From: Strongyloides papillosus
Taxonomy: Eukaryota; Nematoda; Chromadorea; Rhabditida; Strongyloididae
Direction of reading: 5' to 3'
DNA length: 64,000 nt
NCBI GenBank assembly: GCA_005656395.1
Contig: SRSI01000078.1
Span: 496,001 to 560,000, forward strand
Below the pieces are notes generated by a model. The model was not told the DNA's origin. It did no database searches and saw only the letters and a list, made by a program, of their open reading frames with translations. Positions 26,109-40,546 of this stretch are shown piece by piece. Both the position numbers and the translations under genes were made by a program. How positions within the stretch are numbered: the stretch's first letter is position 1; each line of letters opens with the position of its first letter.

Positions 26109-26995
26109 TTTTTTTCAAATACTTACAACAGTTAACTGATGTATTTTATATAATATATCTCAGTATAAACTTAAAATAATTATAAAATTAAACCTATAAT
26201 TTAAGGATGAAAAATTTTGGGTCATTCATAAAAATTTTAAATACTAAAATTGCCAATGTATCCTCTTTATATTTATGACACATATAAATAATATAAATAC
26301 ATCTTGAGTATATTTGATAACCTTTGTCATGAGAATGTTACTAATTACAGTTTTTCTTCCCCTTATTATAACAATTTATAAATAAAATTTATATTGTTTT
26401 CCCTTCTCCATTTTACTCTATTCTATTAAGGATATATTCTTATATTTGGAGTATAAATAAGTACACATTTTATGTATTTAGAAATTATTTGTAAAATACC
26501 TGGTGCTTTAGAATATTTATACTATAATTATATCACATATCACGTTTATGGCAATGATAAATTATACTTCAATGCGTATTATTTGGATTATTTAAAAAAG
26601 TTATAAAAAAAAGATTAAAAAAAAATGTTTATTGTTTATAAACTATCGGTAGAATTTTGATATCTGGTACTTACGAAATAATTATGAGTATTGTTTAGTT
26701 TGTTTTAACATAGATTCTATATCACTTTTCAAAACGATTATTTTCTCATATACATTAACACCAGTCTCAATTCCTTAATACACATTCAGAGCATTGTACC
26801 ATAAAAAATTATTGTTATTTTGCGTTTAATTTTTTTATCATTATGTCTATAAAAAGATAATACTATTAATAAATTAAACAAAAAAATAGTTATCCTTACC
26901 AAAATTTGAATTATGCTAAAGTACAGTTAAAAAAGAAGTGAATATGGGTGTAATTATAATAATATATTTCTGTCTTTAAATATAAAGAAATATTT
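26109..26995. other. Intergenic region between two minus-strand genes
   Basis: About 0.9 kb of AT-rich sequence downstream of the RNASEK gene and upstream of the secreted-protein gene. It should hold the promoter of the latter and the 3' UTR of the former. No open frame of note, repeat or RNA structure was recognised. Confidence 0.55.
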
Positions 26996-27340
26996 TTAAA
27001 GAATTGATACTGGATTATATTTATTTTGCCATACAACAATGATAAATGTAATTACGTACATCCCTGCTGCAATCCAACATTGTGTAGCCTTCTCAGAATA
27101 TTTTGCTTCAATATCTCTAAAAAAAATTATAAATCATATATTTAAAGTAATAATATCTTACGTATCAGATGGACCCTCGTGAACACCGCCTTCTTCACTA
27201 AAATGAAGATCCGGGAATAAGGTTACTGCTTGAGTATAAAAAAATACTCCTAAAATTCCAAGAAAAACAACTCCCCATGCGGAGATAAGCATAAGAAATG
27301 TTGAAAGCTTTGGACCACATAATGGACAAATCTTAGCCAT
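26996..27340 (-). CDS. rnk-1: Ribonuclease kappa family, V-ATPase-associated membrane protein
   Basis: Two exons: 27340..27162 and 27116..26996, with a 45-bp intron whose joined codon (AC+A) gives Thr; 99 aa, equal to the family's usual 98-ish. Seen: MAKICPLCGPKLSTFLMLISAWGVVFLGILGVFF (described here in pieces: an N-terminal CGPKL followed by a membrane helix with SAWGV), then a luminal loop FSEEGG, and a second helix starting near CWIAAGMYV. This matches RNASEK/RNK-1. The family was named for RNase activity, but RNASEK is also an integral part of the V-ATPase Vo sector (subunit f of mammals) and is needed for endosomal acidification. A T-tract plus AG lies just before ATG, suggesting trans-splicing. 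It is divergently paired with the V-ATPase e subunit gene. Confidence 0.9.
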
Positions 27341-28048
27341 GATAAATAACCTAAAAATAGTAAATAAAATCCATAAAAATTAAAAAAAATGATACAATAC
27401 AATAAAAAATTGATTATCATTCTGTATAAGACAACATGTCCAATATTTTTAAAAATGGATAAATATTGGTAAATAAAAGTTGAAAAGATATATAACTTAT
27501 GGGGTGTAAATTGTATTAATATAAAAAAGACAATTATGTAATAATTTTTGATAACTCTTTTTGTAGAATAACTACAAGGTATCAAAATTAAATACTTCAT
27601 CTTTCTTGATTTTCGATCTTTGTATGGTTGTTTACACACTCTTTAGCCTTTTAGTATACATATTTCCAATTTATTTGACATTATAAATAAGATAACTATG
27701 AATATTATAAATTTTTACATTATAAAATAAATTTTTATTTTATAAATTTATAAAATAATATTTTTTTAACTTACTACGTATTTTATATATTGTAGATTAG
27801 TAAAATATGTAGATTTTTGGTAGGATAATTTTATTCTTATTGTAGAATGATCTTCGGTCTTTGTATGAACAGAACAACCGTTACAATCAGTCTTTATACT
27901 TCGTAATACATTTTATATTGAAATTAGTGTGTATTGACCAAACTTTCAATTTATGCTTTTGATCAATTTCATTAAAACGCTTTGATTATAAAGCTACATA
28001 ACTTTGTTTGTATATTGTGTGACTTTAATCTATTATCTTTTTATAGAC
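27341..28048. promoter_or_regulatory. Shared intergenic region between divergent V-ATPase genes
   Basis: About 0.7 kb separates the start codons of RNASEK (minus) and V-ATPase subunit e (plus), so it must contain the 5' regulatory sequence of both. The open frame at 27250..27639 (minus) is a shadow and partly overlaps RNASEK in another frame. A short sequence related to TCTTTGTATG(G/A) occurs at about 27616..27625 and 27857..27866 (GATCTTTGTATGG and GGTCTTTGTATGA), preceded by GATCTT or TTTTCGATC; this could be a shared site, but its significance is unknown. T-rich tracts plus AG occur next to both ATGs. Confidence 0.45.
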
Positions 28049-28359
28049 ATGGCTGTGTGGATACCTCTTGTAGCTGTAAGTGCCTTCTGGCTTGTCATTG
28101 GAATTGCTGGACCAATTTTTGTTCCAACTGGCCCAAACAAAGGTATAACTTTTATTTTGTTTTATTTTAATTAATAAAATTATTTATTTAAGGAATTATT
28201 CAAACAATGATTATTCTTACTGCTGTTTGTTGCTGGATGTTTTGGATAATTGTATTCCTTCATCAATTAAATCCTCTTATTGGTCCACAAATTCCTGTTC
28301 GAACAATAAAATGGATTAGTAAACAATGGGGAGATGCACCAGTACTAGTTCAACATTAA
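28049..28359 (+). CDS. vha-17: V-type H+-ATPase subunit e
   Basis: Two exons, 28049..28142 and 28193..28359 (50-bp intron, GGTATAACT donor side, TTTAAG acceptor), giving 86 aa against about 81 in the family. The protein has two hydrophobic helices: after MAVWIPLV the first contains AFWLVIGIAG, followed by the conserved PIFVPTGPNKG loop, and the second contains TAVCCWMFWIIVFLHQLNP. This is the small Vo-sector subunit e (ATP6V0E family) of the proton pump in endomembranes, excretory cell and gut. ATG lies 2 nt after TTTTTATAG, so an SL trans-spliced leader is likely. Its head-to-head neighbour RNASEK is another Vo-associated protein. Confidence 0.92.
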
Positions 28360-29219
28360 ATATGATGAAAAAAACATAACAAGTACTATACAGATAAAAT
28401 GTTTGTCGCTGATATATAATTGATTGTAATATTTTTACTCATTTCACTTTCTACTTTTATATATATATATTCCCGTTGATATATCTTAAATTCTTATTTT
28501 ACCTTTTTTTAAGTGGTAATATATATATATATGTTTTAGTGCAAATTATTAATATTTCTTATGACCAAAAAGATTTTTTCTTATCAAATTATACATATTT
28601 GATGTATTCTTTGCCTCCATTATACTGAATTTTTCATATCATTGGAGTGTTAATATTTTGCCTTACAATATAGTAGCTATTCTTTAAAATAGAAGAAAAG
28701 ATAAAAAAATTTTATCAATTTTCTCTTAATCTCTTTTAATTAATTATATATTGTTTTTTTATAGTAGAACGTTTATTAAATTGCAAATAAAAAAATTTAT
28801 TAAAATTTAACTTATCTGTAATGTAATGTAATAACACGTGGTATTATCTATCAATAGTATAGTAAAAAAACAAGTATAGAATGTTAAAGTGACACTAAAA
28901 ACCTTGATAAAGTGCAAAAATATCCTGGAACGAGTTACAGTAAATTTGGAAGAAACTTTCTTCTATTTTTTGTTTGCAATGCAGATAAAATAAACATGTG
29001 ACGATTGACGAAGGTATATATTTAATGATTCTATCATCTAAAATAATATATTATTATATTTTTTATGTGTATACAACTATATTTAATTTATTTGTTTTTA
29101 TTTGTCAATTTGTTTTGACTCTGTCGTTATTTTCTCTTTTATTTGAAATCGAACTTTCGTTGATATTACGTTTTTTTAAATCACTATTTTGTTGTTAGAT
29201 TAATATTTTAGATAAAAAA
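28360..29219. other. Intergenic region upstream of rab-39
   Basis: About 0.86 kb. TA-dinucleotide runs occur at about 28459..28470 and 28520..28533. The open frame at 28998..29198 is an F/I/L-rich artefact. The end (AATATTTTAG shortly before 29219) resembles an SL acceptor for rab-39. No RNA gene or repeat was recognised. Confidence 0.55.
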
Positions 29220-29945
29220 ATGGAGAATGATGATTCAATGTCAAATGCCGGTATACCTTTTTATTATCAATTTCGTATTATTTTAATTGGTGATTCAACT
29301 GTCGGTAAATCTTCATTACTTAAGTACTTTTCGGACGGAAGATTTGCTGAGATAAGTGATCCTACTGTCGGTGTTGATTTTTACACACGTATTGTAACTT
29401 TAGAAAATGGTTTAAGAATTAAATTACAATTATGGGATACAGCAGGACAAGAAAAATTCAAGTAAGTTAATTTATTATTTTTCCACATTATTTTTTTTAG
29501 ATCAATAACAAGATCTTATTATCGTAATTCTGTTGGTGTTATAATAGCATATGACATTCAACAACGTCAATCATTTGAGAATGTTGAAAAATGGTTAGTT
29601 GAGGCACAAGACAACGTTGGTGGTCCATTTCCTGATAATTGTGTTTTCCAACTCGTTGGTCACAAATCAGATCTCCATTCGCAAAGAGAAGTAATGTATG
29701 AGGAAGGTAGTTGTTTCGCAAAATATCATGATATGAAATTTATTGAAACATCTGCGTGTACGGGTGAAAATGTTGAGGAATGTTTTTTGATGATAACAAG
29801 AGAAATATACAAACGTTTTGAGAAGGGAGAATTACAATTAACAGACGGATGGGATGGAATTAAAAGTGCTCAACTTATTGGTTATGATGCTATATCATTA
29901 TGTGAGGATGATGAAGAATTTTATAATAAGTCATGCGCATGTTAG
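29220..29945 (+). CDS. rab-39: Rab39-type small GTPase
   Basis: Two exons, 29220..29461 and 29501..29945 (39-bp intron), 228 aa. G1 loop GDSTVGKSS at residues 24-32, switch I PTVGVDF, switch II [22 protein letters not shown], G4 as GHKSDL (Rab39 proteins typically have GHKCDL rather than NKxD), and G5 ETSAC. The tail contains the Rab39-like DGWDGIKSAQ and ends KSCAC, a double-cysteine site for geranylgeranylation. Role from the family: endolysosomal/Golgi trafficking, including autophagy and phagosome maturation in mammals. It lies tail-to-tail with wdfy-2, with only 80 bp between stop codons. Confidence 0.93.
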
Positions 29946-30025
29946 ATTTAATGATATTCTTTACAAAAAAATAAATCATATAAATAATAATAATAATAGT
30001 GATTTGGGATAAAAAAAAATAATAT

Positions 30026-31325
30026 TTAGATAAGTTTAGATATATCCCATATCATAATTACACGATCATATCCAACAGTAACCATTTTCTTTTTATCTCT
30101 ATGAATGTGCATTGATATAATTCCATATTTAAGATCATTAGAAACAGCAAGTGGTGTTAAATCATATTGCTCAGGGAATTGTTTCATACGATTATTACAA
30201 GTTTTACAGATACGTGTTGGTTTTTCAAATCCCATAACAGGAAAAGTTGTTGTACTATTACAACAGTCACCACAAACAGATATTCCACAAGTTCTGCAAT
30301 GATGTCTTCGTACACCAACAACTTTGCGATCCCACATAACTTTAACATTCCATAAAAATGGAACATCACATAAATCACATTTATCACTATTTCTCCATTC
30401 TGGTGTCATCATCCTCTTTGCTGACATATCCCAACAAACAAGACCACCATTACAATCAGTACTTAATAATTTATTTGAAGTATCAACAAAAGAAAGTGTT
30501 GTTATTCTATGATCATGACCATTTAATTCATAACATTGTCCTCTTTTACCACCAATATCCCATACAATAATGAGTTTATCTGTGCTAGCCGAAAACAATT
30601 GTTGTCTAGAGACATCCCATGCTAAAGCCGTTATTGGATATGAATGACCTTTCAAATGTGAAATAAGTTGTGCACTTTCTCCTAGAATTCTCAATATAGT
30701 TATAGTTGCATTAGAATCACCAATAAAAACAAAATCATCGTCATATTGTAAAGCTGTAGCTTGTGCTGAAACAATATAACTTCCACATCTTTGAAGATTG
30801 TCTATTTTACTCCAAACAACTGTTTTATCTTTACTACAACTATATACAAGTTGTGTCTTTTTAGACATTGCTAAACCAGTAACAACATTAACATGCAATT
30901 GGAGACAAACTTTTTCATTAATAGCATTATAATCCTCTGTTATACTCATCAAGCTTACACTACCATTTAGTAATCCTACAATTAATCTATAAAAAGATAT
31001 AGAAAAAGAAAAATATTATATTGTTATAGATGGTATAGGAAATTGAAGAAAAAACTAACTCATTTGAAGATTCATCAAAATAAAAACATATTGGAGTTGA
31101 TGATAAATAATATACAATTGATGGCCAATACTGTCCTGTATCTCTTCTTAACCAAATTCTTACACTACGATCATCTGAAATAGATAAAACACCATCTTCT
31201 TTATCTAGAAGGTGGACAGCTGTAACACGTGAACCTTGTCCCTCAATTTTTTGCAACAACTCTGGTTTGGCTTCTCCATTACTTGAGGTTGAGGAGGAAG
31301 GATTTGGACCAATTACTGCTGACAT
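30026..31325 (-). CDS. wdfy-2: WD40-repeat and FYVE-domain protein (WDFY1/2 type)
   Basis: Two exons: 31325..31060 and 30986..30026 (73-bp intron), joined in frame to give 408 aa; human WDFY2 is 400. ATG 31325 begins MSAVIGPN; the in-frame TTG upstream is not used. Several WD40 blades are visible (SISDDRSVRIWLRRD, SASTDKLIIVWDIGG, STDCNGGLVCWDMS, VTVGYDRVIMIWDIS). A FYVE zinc finger is inserted before the last blade: CDLCDVPF, the PI3P-binding core RRHHCRTCG, and CGDCC/CKTC pairs. It should bind PI3P on early endosomes and act as a scaffold in endocytic and kinase signalling (family knowledge). It converges with rab-39; the same two genes are neighbours in C. elegans as far as I recall (D2013.1 and D2013.2). 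Confidence 0.93.
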
Positions 31326-34300
31326 AATTATTTGGATCAAATAAAAAATGAGTTGTTTAACTAATAAGAATGCTGTTTTTTTCTAAAAATAAAATAAATT
31401 ATTTAAAATTGTTATCTAAGTAAATAAAATATAATATTTATAAATTTTATAGTATTTGTTTTTAATACTATTTCGAAATACCATACAAAAGTATAGGGAA
31501 TTAATTAGAAATCAAAAATAAAATCATTCTAATGATAGTTTATTTTTTTTAAATGTTAAACAAATGTTTATAATCAAATATGTAAATAAATTTAATGTCC
31601 AGTGTGTATAAATATATTTCGAAAAAGATATGTTTTAAGAGAATGAAATCAATAGATCAATGTTATGTCTAAAAAAAATGTATGCATGACGTAAGTCTAA
31701 AAAAAAGTGTTGAAACTGGCACTGCTTATATAGAGTATCGTACTTAAAATTCCAATTGAATTTTTAAATAAAATATCGCGATAAGACATTTTTATTTTTT
31801 ATCAGTAAATAATAATAAATTTTCATCATATTTTAAAGACAACTTATCTAAAAAGGTATCATTTTTGTTGACTTTAAATATTGGTGCTTTATTACCTAGA
31901 TAGATGCCGTAAATAATCACATGAATATTCATATCAAATATTTATCACAAAACAACAATATAATCTTATTAAAAAGGATGTAATATTGAGGCAAAAACTT
32001 TCTATAACTAACAAAAAGATAAGGTGCAAAATGTTAAATGACTAATGGATGAAATAAATATGCATAAGCTAAAAAATATTTACTCTAAAAGTCATTTGTA
32101 ATTAGATTAATCAATTAATACTAAAAGAAATATAATATCATAGAAAAAAAAAATTAAATGTAGTAAAAAAAGAAAGGAAACATTTTAATAAGAAAACACA
32201 AATTTAGTATACATTTCATCGCTTTTTAGTGATATAAAGTACAATGCAAAAAAGACATGTAAAAGTTTATGTATGATAGATGTTAACAAATAAATGCGAA
32301 TTCATATTATTCACATTAAAAACATATAAAAAATATTAATAATATTTAGTTTTATAAAAATATCATATTAAAAATATATAATTCATTAATGCTCCAATAA
32401 AATATAACTAACAATTTTTACTTAATACAACTTAAAATAATATTCATAGAAATTTATTTTTCTTTTTATCAGCAGGAATGTAAATAGAGATTTTGTCGTT
32501 TTTTTTCTAGATAATCCTTATATCCATGATTAATAATCTTTTCTCTGTATTAGAATTATAAAATAATTTATTTTTATATTTTTTATTAAATTATATCAAT
32601 ACTACTATATTATTTGGAGGGTAAAATAAATATATACAAACGTTATCCACTGATAACGAGAAAAAATTAAATAATTATATTTAAAAGTATATCGTGAAAG
32701 GAGAATAAGTGTATAGTTTTGAATATTTTATTTATCAAGCATTGTATTTGTTAAAATTAATCATTCTCCTAATACAAGTATAAATAGTATATACACATTT
32801 GTCAATTACGTCATAAATAAATTTTTTTTCCATATAAGTACCAATAAAAGATAATAGATGTAAAATTAATCAAATATTAGATATATCTTAATGTTACATA
32901 ATATATTTTTTTTTCTATTTCATTGATTTAATCTTTTTGAAAAATACAGGTAAATTTAAAATATTTCAAAAGGTTTAGATGAGGAAAAATAATCAAAGCT
33001 TGAAAAATTGAAATTTTAAAGGGATTAAGGTAAGTAAAGTAATTTGTATAATTTTTAAAATTATACAATTTAATTTGAAAAATTTTTATTTAAAATACTC
33101 CTATAAAAGAAAGTATAATCGATGTGTCAAACTTCTATTATCAAATTTAACAATAAACCATTCAATATATCATTAATAAAAGGAAATATAAAATATATTT
33201 TATTGTTATTATAAAGTGTATGATAAAAATAATTTTATTATTTTACCTCTTGTTTTTATAGTTATTTATAGAGGTAATAGAATGGTACGATAAAAATAGA
33301 ACAGAAAAAGGATTTTTTTATTCTTATGTTATGGCTTTAAAACTATCAATGCATATCATAGTTATTTTTTATTGTAAAATAATAAACAATACTTCATATC
33401 TAAATGTACAAAAAAATATATAACAATTTTTACTATGACAGAATAATTATATAAGAAGTTGATAACAACGAAAAAAAGTGGAGAAAATGATATATAAATC
33501 AAGAGGTAAATTTATTGCTTATATATGTGTAATAAAGTAGATACCCAAGTACTTTAAATACTATAAATATAAACATTATCAAAGGTATATATAATTTAAT
33601 ATAAACAAAAATGTATAATGCTTAAATAAAATAATTGATAAATAGTTTCATGTTAAGGCAACATATGTTATAAACACAAAATTGAAACAGCTAAAAAAAT
33701 ATGGAAATAAATAAGTATGAAAAGAATAACGGGAGAGAGAAAGAAGGAGAGATAGATAAAAATTTTAAATTATAAAATGTAATATTTATTTCATCTAAAA
33801 AATATAAAGACTAAAGTTACCATTATTCTCAGTCAAAATTAGTAGGAACATCGTAAAATATAATTTTCACGATCATCCTATCATCATTTTCTATCTCCTA
33901 CAAAGAACTTTTTTTCACCGTATATCGGCTAGGCTTTATATACCTACAAGGTATGATTATCATTTTTCAATGAATTTAAAAAAAAAACCAAAAAATAAAT
34001 AAAATGTAGGCATCTATATGTAATTATAATTTAACAAAATGGAAATATACTGATTAATTTATAAATATAATATCAGAGACATATCATTTTAGTCAATAAT
34101 TCTATAGACACACAAATGAAATATTTCAACAATTTAGATGATAATTTATCTTATGTATATTGAAATACTTTTTTTAAACTTTTCAGTTGAGAAATATAAG
34201 TTTTAATATTCTTAAAATACTACCTCAGCATACAATATTTAATATGAATAACGTTGAAAAAATTCTTTTCGCTAATTTAATATTTTACTCGTCACTTTTT

Positions 34301-34365
34301 TCACCATTAATGATATTTTTTACTAACAACTGATTAATTATGCATTTAAGAGAAGAGAAGGAGAA
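31326..34365. other. AT-rich intergenic region
   Basis: About 3 kb with no open frame or fossil that I can support. TA- and A/T-rich throughout. A purine tract GGGAGAGAGAAAGAAGGAGA lies near 33730. It holds the 5' region of wdfy-2 (minus strand) at its left edge and of the nucleotide-sugar transporter (plus strand) at its right edge; no specific control element was recognised. Confidence 0.55.
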
Positions 34366-35364
34366 ATGGGATCATATATTAAGTTAATTTCATTGATTGT
34401 TTTAATCATCCAAACAACACTCCTTGTTTTAACATTAAGATACTCAAGAACGCAAAAAATTACTGGCTCCAGATATCTATCTTCAACAGCTGTCGTATCA
34501 TCAGAGGTCTTGAAATTTATTATCAGTAGTATAATATTATGGACAACAAATGATTTTAGTTTTAAAAAATGGTATGCTGAAATTAGGAGAGATATCCTTC
34601 AAAAACCTCTTGATAATATAAAAGTTGGTGTACCAGCATTATTATATGTCATCCAAAATAATCTTTTATTTTTGGCACTATCAAAGTTAGATGCAGCAAC
34701 TTATCAAGTTACATATCAATTAAAAATTTTAACAACTGCTTTCTTCTCAATTGGATTACTTGGAAAGAAACTTGACAAATTTAAGTGGATCTCTTTAATA
34801 TTACTGACTGTTGGTGTTGCGTTAGTTCAGTTACCATCTGATGGAGGTAAAAAGAATGTAGAAGTTAATGAAGGTAATGGAAACTTCTCTGATAAATTTA
34901 TTGGATTAATTGCCGTTGTCTTAGCGTGTTTCTCTTCTGGTTTTGCTGGAGTATATTTTGAAAAGATATTGAAAACATCTAATGTAACCTTGTGGGTTAG
35001 AAATTTTCAATTATCTTTCTTCTCAATATTTGGTGGATATATAATGGTGTGGTTGTATGACTATGATGCTGTTAAAGAAAATGGATTTTTCCAAGGTTAC
35101 AATTATTTAATATGGTTTGTTGTATTTCTCCAGGCTTATGGAGGATTAGTCATAGCATTAGTCGTAAAGTATGCTGACAATATTATAAAAGGTTTTGCTG
35201 TTTCATTATCAATTGTTTTATCGTCTTTCATTTCTTGGATTGTTTTCGATGACTTTTCACCATCTTTGACTTTTGGTATTGGTGCTACAATTGTAATAGG
35301 ATCAACATTCTTATATGGATATGAATTTAAAAGTAAAATGGTAGGAGTAAAGCCAAAGAATTAA
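34366..35364 (+). CDS. Nucleotide-sugar transporter, SLC35A family (UDP-galactose/UDP-GlcNAc type)
   Basis: Single exon, 332 aa, about ten hydrophobic segments, the normal size for SLC35A. Family signatures are clear: TLRYSRTQ near residue 24, SEVLKFIISS, the central ALLYVIQNNLLFLAL followed by LDAATYQVTYQLKILTTA, GVALVQLP, SSGFAGVYFEKILK, and the last-third VKYADNIIKGFAVSLSIVLSS. These are characteristic of Golgi UDP-Gal/UDP-GlcNAc antiporters (human SLC35A2/A3, C. elegans SRF-3-like). It would import UDP-sugars into the Golgi lumen in exchange for UMP for glycan synthesis. Substrate choice cannot be fixed by eye. The C-terminus (KSKMVGVKPKN) is short and cytosolic. A TTTAAG acceptor-like site lies about 15 nt before ATG. 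Confidence 0.92.
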   Translation: MGSYIKLISLIVLIIQTTLLVLTLRYSRTQKITGSRYLSSTAVVSSEVLKFIISSIILWTTNDFSFKKWYAEIRRDILQKPLDNIKVGVPALLYVIQNNLLFLALSKLDAATYQVTYQLKILTTAFFSIGLLGKKLDKFKWISLILLTVGVALVQLPSDGGKKNVEVNEGNGNFSDKFIGLIAVVLACFSSGFAGVYFEKILKTSNVTLWVRNFQLSFFSIFGGYIMVWLYDYDAVKENGFFQGYNYLIWFVVFLQAYGGLVIALVVKYADNIIKGFAVSLSIVLSSFISWIVFDDFSPSLTFGIGATIVIGSTFLYGYEFKSKMVGVKPKN

Positions 35365-35559
35365 TGCATTACTAATTTTTTTTATAAATAGTTATCATTT
35401 TTTTTTGTTTTCTCTAAATATATTAGATTTTTCAAAAAAAATGTCGTGGATACTATTAAATAAATTAAAAATTTCATAAGTTTGTTGAAAATTTGATATT
35501 TATAATTAAAAAAAATTTTTTATAAATAATACATTGTTATTAAAGAGGTAAAAGCTATC

Positions 35560-35850
35560 AAACCCATTTGAAAATAAACCAGTGTTTCTAGAGTCAAAAA
35601 ACCATTAAGTCGGTAGATTTCAGTTCGTCTGAATGTATAGAAGCTAATATTGCTTTATTCTTATTTAATTATGAGACAGATCCTTTGCGATGGTATAAAG
35701 AACCCACTTTTTATCCAATCTAATAACTTTATCTATAAAATTGGTCAATACCATATAACTGAATCAGTGGAGAATGAATTTTTATTTGTTTTAACGAATT
35801 ATCAGAATTTAGTCAATGAAATATGTAAAAAGTTATCATTATTGAGTAAC
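35560..35850 (+). mobile_element. Decayed hAT transposase C-terminus
   Basis: Reading the plus strand in the frame of GTAGATTTCAG (about 35611) gives EANIALFLFNYETDPLRWYK and then FYPI, which is the hAT-family pattern (D-P-L-x-W-W before the dimerisation domain). Further on, with stops, comes SIPYN-x-ISGE-x-IF, resembling the hAT I-P-A-T-S-x-x-S-E-R-x-F block, and later NM-x-KVIII. An overlapping open frame at 35650..35856 in another phase is a shadow. Stops and a frame change make it non-functional. No ends were found. Confidence 0.5.
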
Positions 35851-38363
35851 AAATGACTTAAATGATTTGCTTTATATTTAGTATATATATTTTTAGTTTG
35901 ATTAGATGATTTTCTCCTTTTTTATTATTAATGCCTTTATTATGAGATAATTAACCCTAAATATATTTATCTGTCTCATATACCATTAAGATAAATAATG
36001 ATGAATTTTCCCACCAATTTTAGTTATAATATATTAAAGTTTAATCATTATGAAAGTGACCGAAAAATCACTTCTATACATATTTTCTTTTTAAAATGAT
36101 AAAAACTTTTAAGTTAAGGTGGTAAAAACAAATTGCTGATAAAGACAGAACTCAATTTGCTCCACAAAATAAATATGTCTTGTTATTGTAGGTATTCATA
36201 TATATAAATTGTAAACATATAAAACACGATTTTTAAAACCATTATTTATTTTTGAGCATCAAAATAGAAAGTTATCATTAAATGCCCTTTTAGTTTATAA
36301 ATTATTTACCTTTTTAAATATAAATATACAATCAACCATATAAATTCCATAGTATTTTAAAATAATTATTTAATGTTTTAATAAATAAAAAACAACATAA
36401 AATGAAGAAATGAAAATTATAATAAAAATTTTTAATAGAATAAAAAAGTTTACTTTAATAATATTTTATTATCTTTTATTATCCGCTTTTTCTATTTCCT
36501 TTTTTCTAATAATTTAGGAAGGAAAACAAATGTACGTAAATGGTTAATTAAAATTTTAGAACAATAATAATGAATGACAGGTAAATTATTTTATATAAAG
36601 TAAATCCTTTATATTTTATTATTTTATCTATATATCTATACATTATATTATTTTTATATTAATATTATGAGAATGAAGATGAAGAACTTTTTTATTCCAT
36701 TTAAATAATACAATGCATATTTTTCTATTATTTAAAGGCTTCTCTAGATATGATAATTATAATATCAAATTAGTGAATACAACTATCATAACATCAAAAC
36801 AAATTGAGGGTGTTAAGACAATACCTATCTTTTTTTGATACTTTCATTCTAAATATTTAAAGGTGATGTATTTTTTGAAGATTTATGCAATTTATATGTC
36901 TATATATTTTATAAACTTTTTTTTATCCTTTAATAAAAGATGTATATATATTAGATGTTTATACATTTTTATATTATAAAAAGTCATTTATCATAACAAA
37001 TATTTGATTAAAATATGCCATTAAAAAATTTATTTTTATAAATCATAAATCTTTTAATCTAACGACAGGCACTTATTACAATTATTTTTAAAGAAGCTTT
37101 AAAAAGACTGGTAAGAAGATTTCTCTATTATCTTCTTTATTTGTATATATATATATATATTATATGAATATATATATATATGTACATATTATTGAAGAGA
37201 GTTGTCATCTAGAAAAAATATAAAGATTTTTTTCACCTGTAATTTGGAAATGCTATACAGCAATGAGTTTATTTTGCCAAACTATGTGTATTTTTTTAGA
37301 ATGTTTGTGATAATTTTTTATCTTTTCTTGTTTTCACTTTTATATATTTATCTTTATTTTATTATTTTTAATGTATTGTATTATCAAAGTTTTTTTTAAA
37401 TGCTTAATGATATATTAAATAAAATATGTTTTTGAAAAAAATCAGGTTTAGTTTTAAGGCAATTAAATTATACAAAAAAAATTATTTATTGCATTATTTT
37501 TAGACAATTAAAATGATAAATATATAGATATTCATTTTATTTTTACCTTTTAAAGAATATCTTTTCAAATTAGGGATAAAGTTATTCTAATATTTATTCA
37601 ACATGACGATCTATTCTTAAGATGTTATAACTTATGTACTTTTTATTAGAGAATTTTTTATATTAATACCATATTTTTTTATGTTTAGGAAAAGTGAAAA
37701 ATTTAAAATGCTGAGGATTCTTTAGTTTTCTTGTGACTAATATTTCAAATTAACTTCCTTCTTTATTTAGTGTTATAATAACTACTCTCAGAAGTTTTAA
37801 AAAAGATTAAATAAATATTTTTATTATTTATTATTTTTTAATAATGAACAAACATTTTTTAAGAATTCAGATGATTATTAATATATAAAAAGTATTAGTC
37901 TCGCTATTCCTTTTCTATAATTAAATAGATTTATTTTAAAAACCATTTACTTGCCTTAATTAGCCTTTAAATTCATTAAATGTTATTATTATTTAAAAAA
38001 TATCTCCACATAATTTATTAAAAATTTTTTTTTGTGTAATTTATTTAACAAAAAGTGGATGAAGAAAAAGAATAGGTAGTTAGAAGTAATCATAAGTAAG
38101 GATAATATAGTAACAAGGTAATAATTTTACTATATAAAAATGACATCAATTCGCTTATACTTGTTATTAAAATGTTAAAAACTTTTTGTATATATCTGCT
38201 TATAGTAGTAATTCGAATGAAATAATGAATTTCTTATATATATTTAGATTTTTCTTATCATTTCCTTATCATTTAAAAGCATTTCATATATGCCCTTTTC
38301 CTCAATAATACTATATTTATATAAATTTATATAATTTTTGTCTTTTATTATCATTTTATAGAA
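35851..38363. other. AT-rich intergenic region upstream of the NIM1-like kinase
   Basis: About 2.5 kb with no supported gene. The open frame at 37202..37399 is F/Y/L-rich noise. A TA microsatellite at about 37143..37183 is listed separately. The bases before 38364 (ATTATCATTTTATAG) are a good SL trans-splice acceptor for the next gene. Confidence 0.55.
37143..37183. repeat. (TA)n microsatellite
   Basis: Two runs of alternating TA, about 20 and 14 bases, are separated by TTATATGAA. This is a simple-sequence repeat in the region upstream of the NIM1-like kinase. It has self-complementary potential but no assigned function. Confidence 0.8.

Positions 38364-40546
<2,183 letters not shown>

Noticed and set aside
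27250..27639. 129-aa minus-strand frame overlapping RNASEK
   Set aside because: Different frame from the well-supported RNASEK exon and partly in the divergent promoter; no domain.
30105..30570. Multiple small plus-strand frames
   Set aside because: Antisense shadows of the wdfy-2 coding exon.
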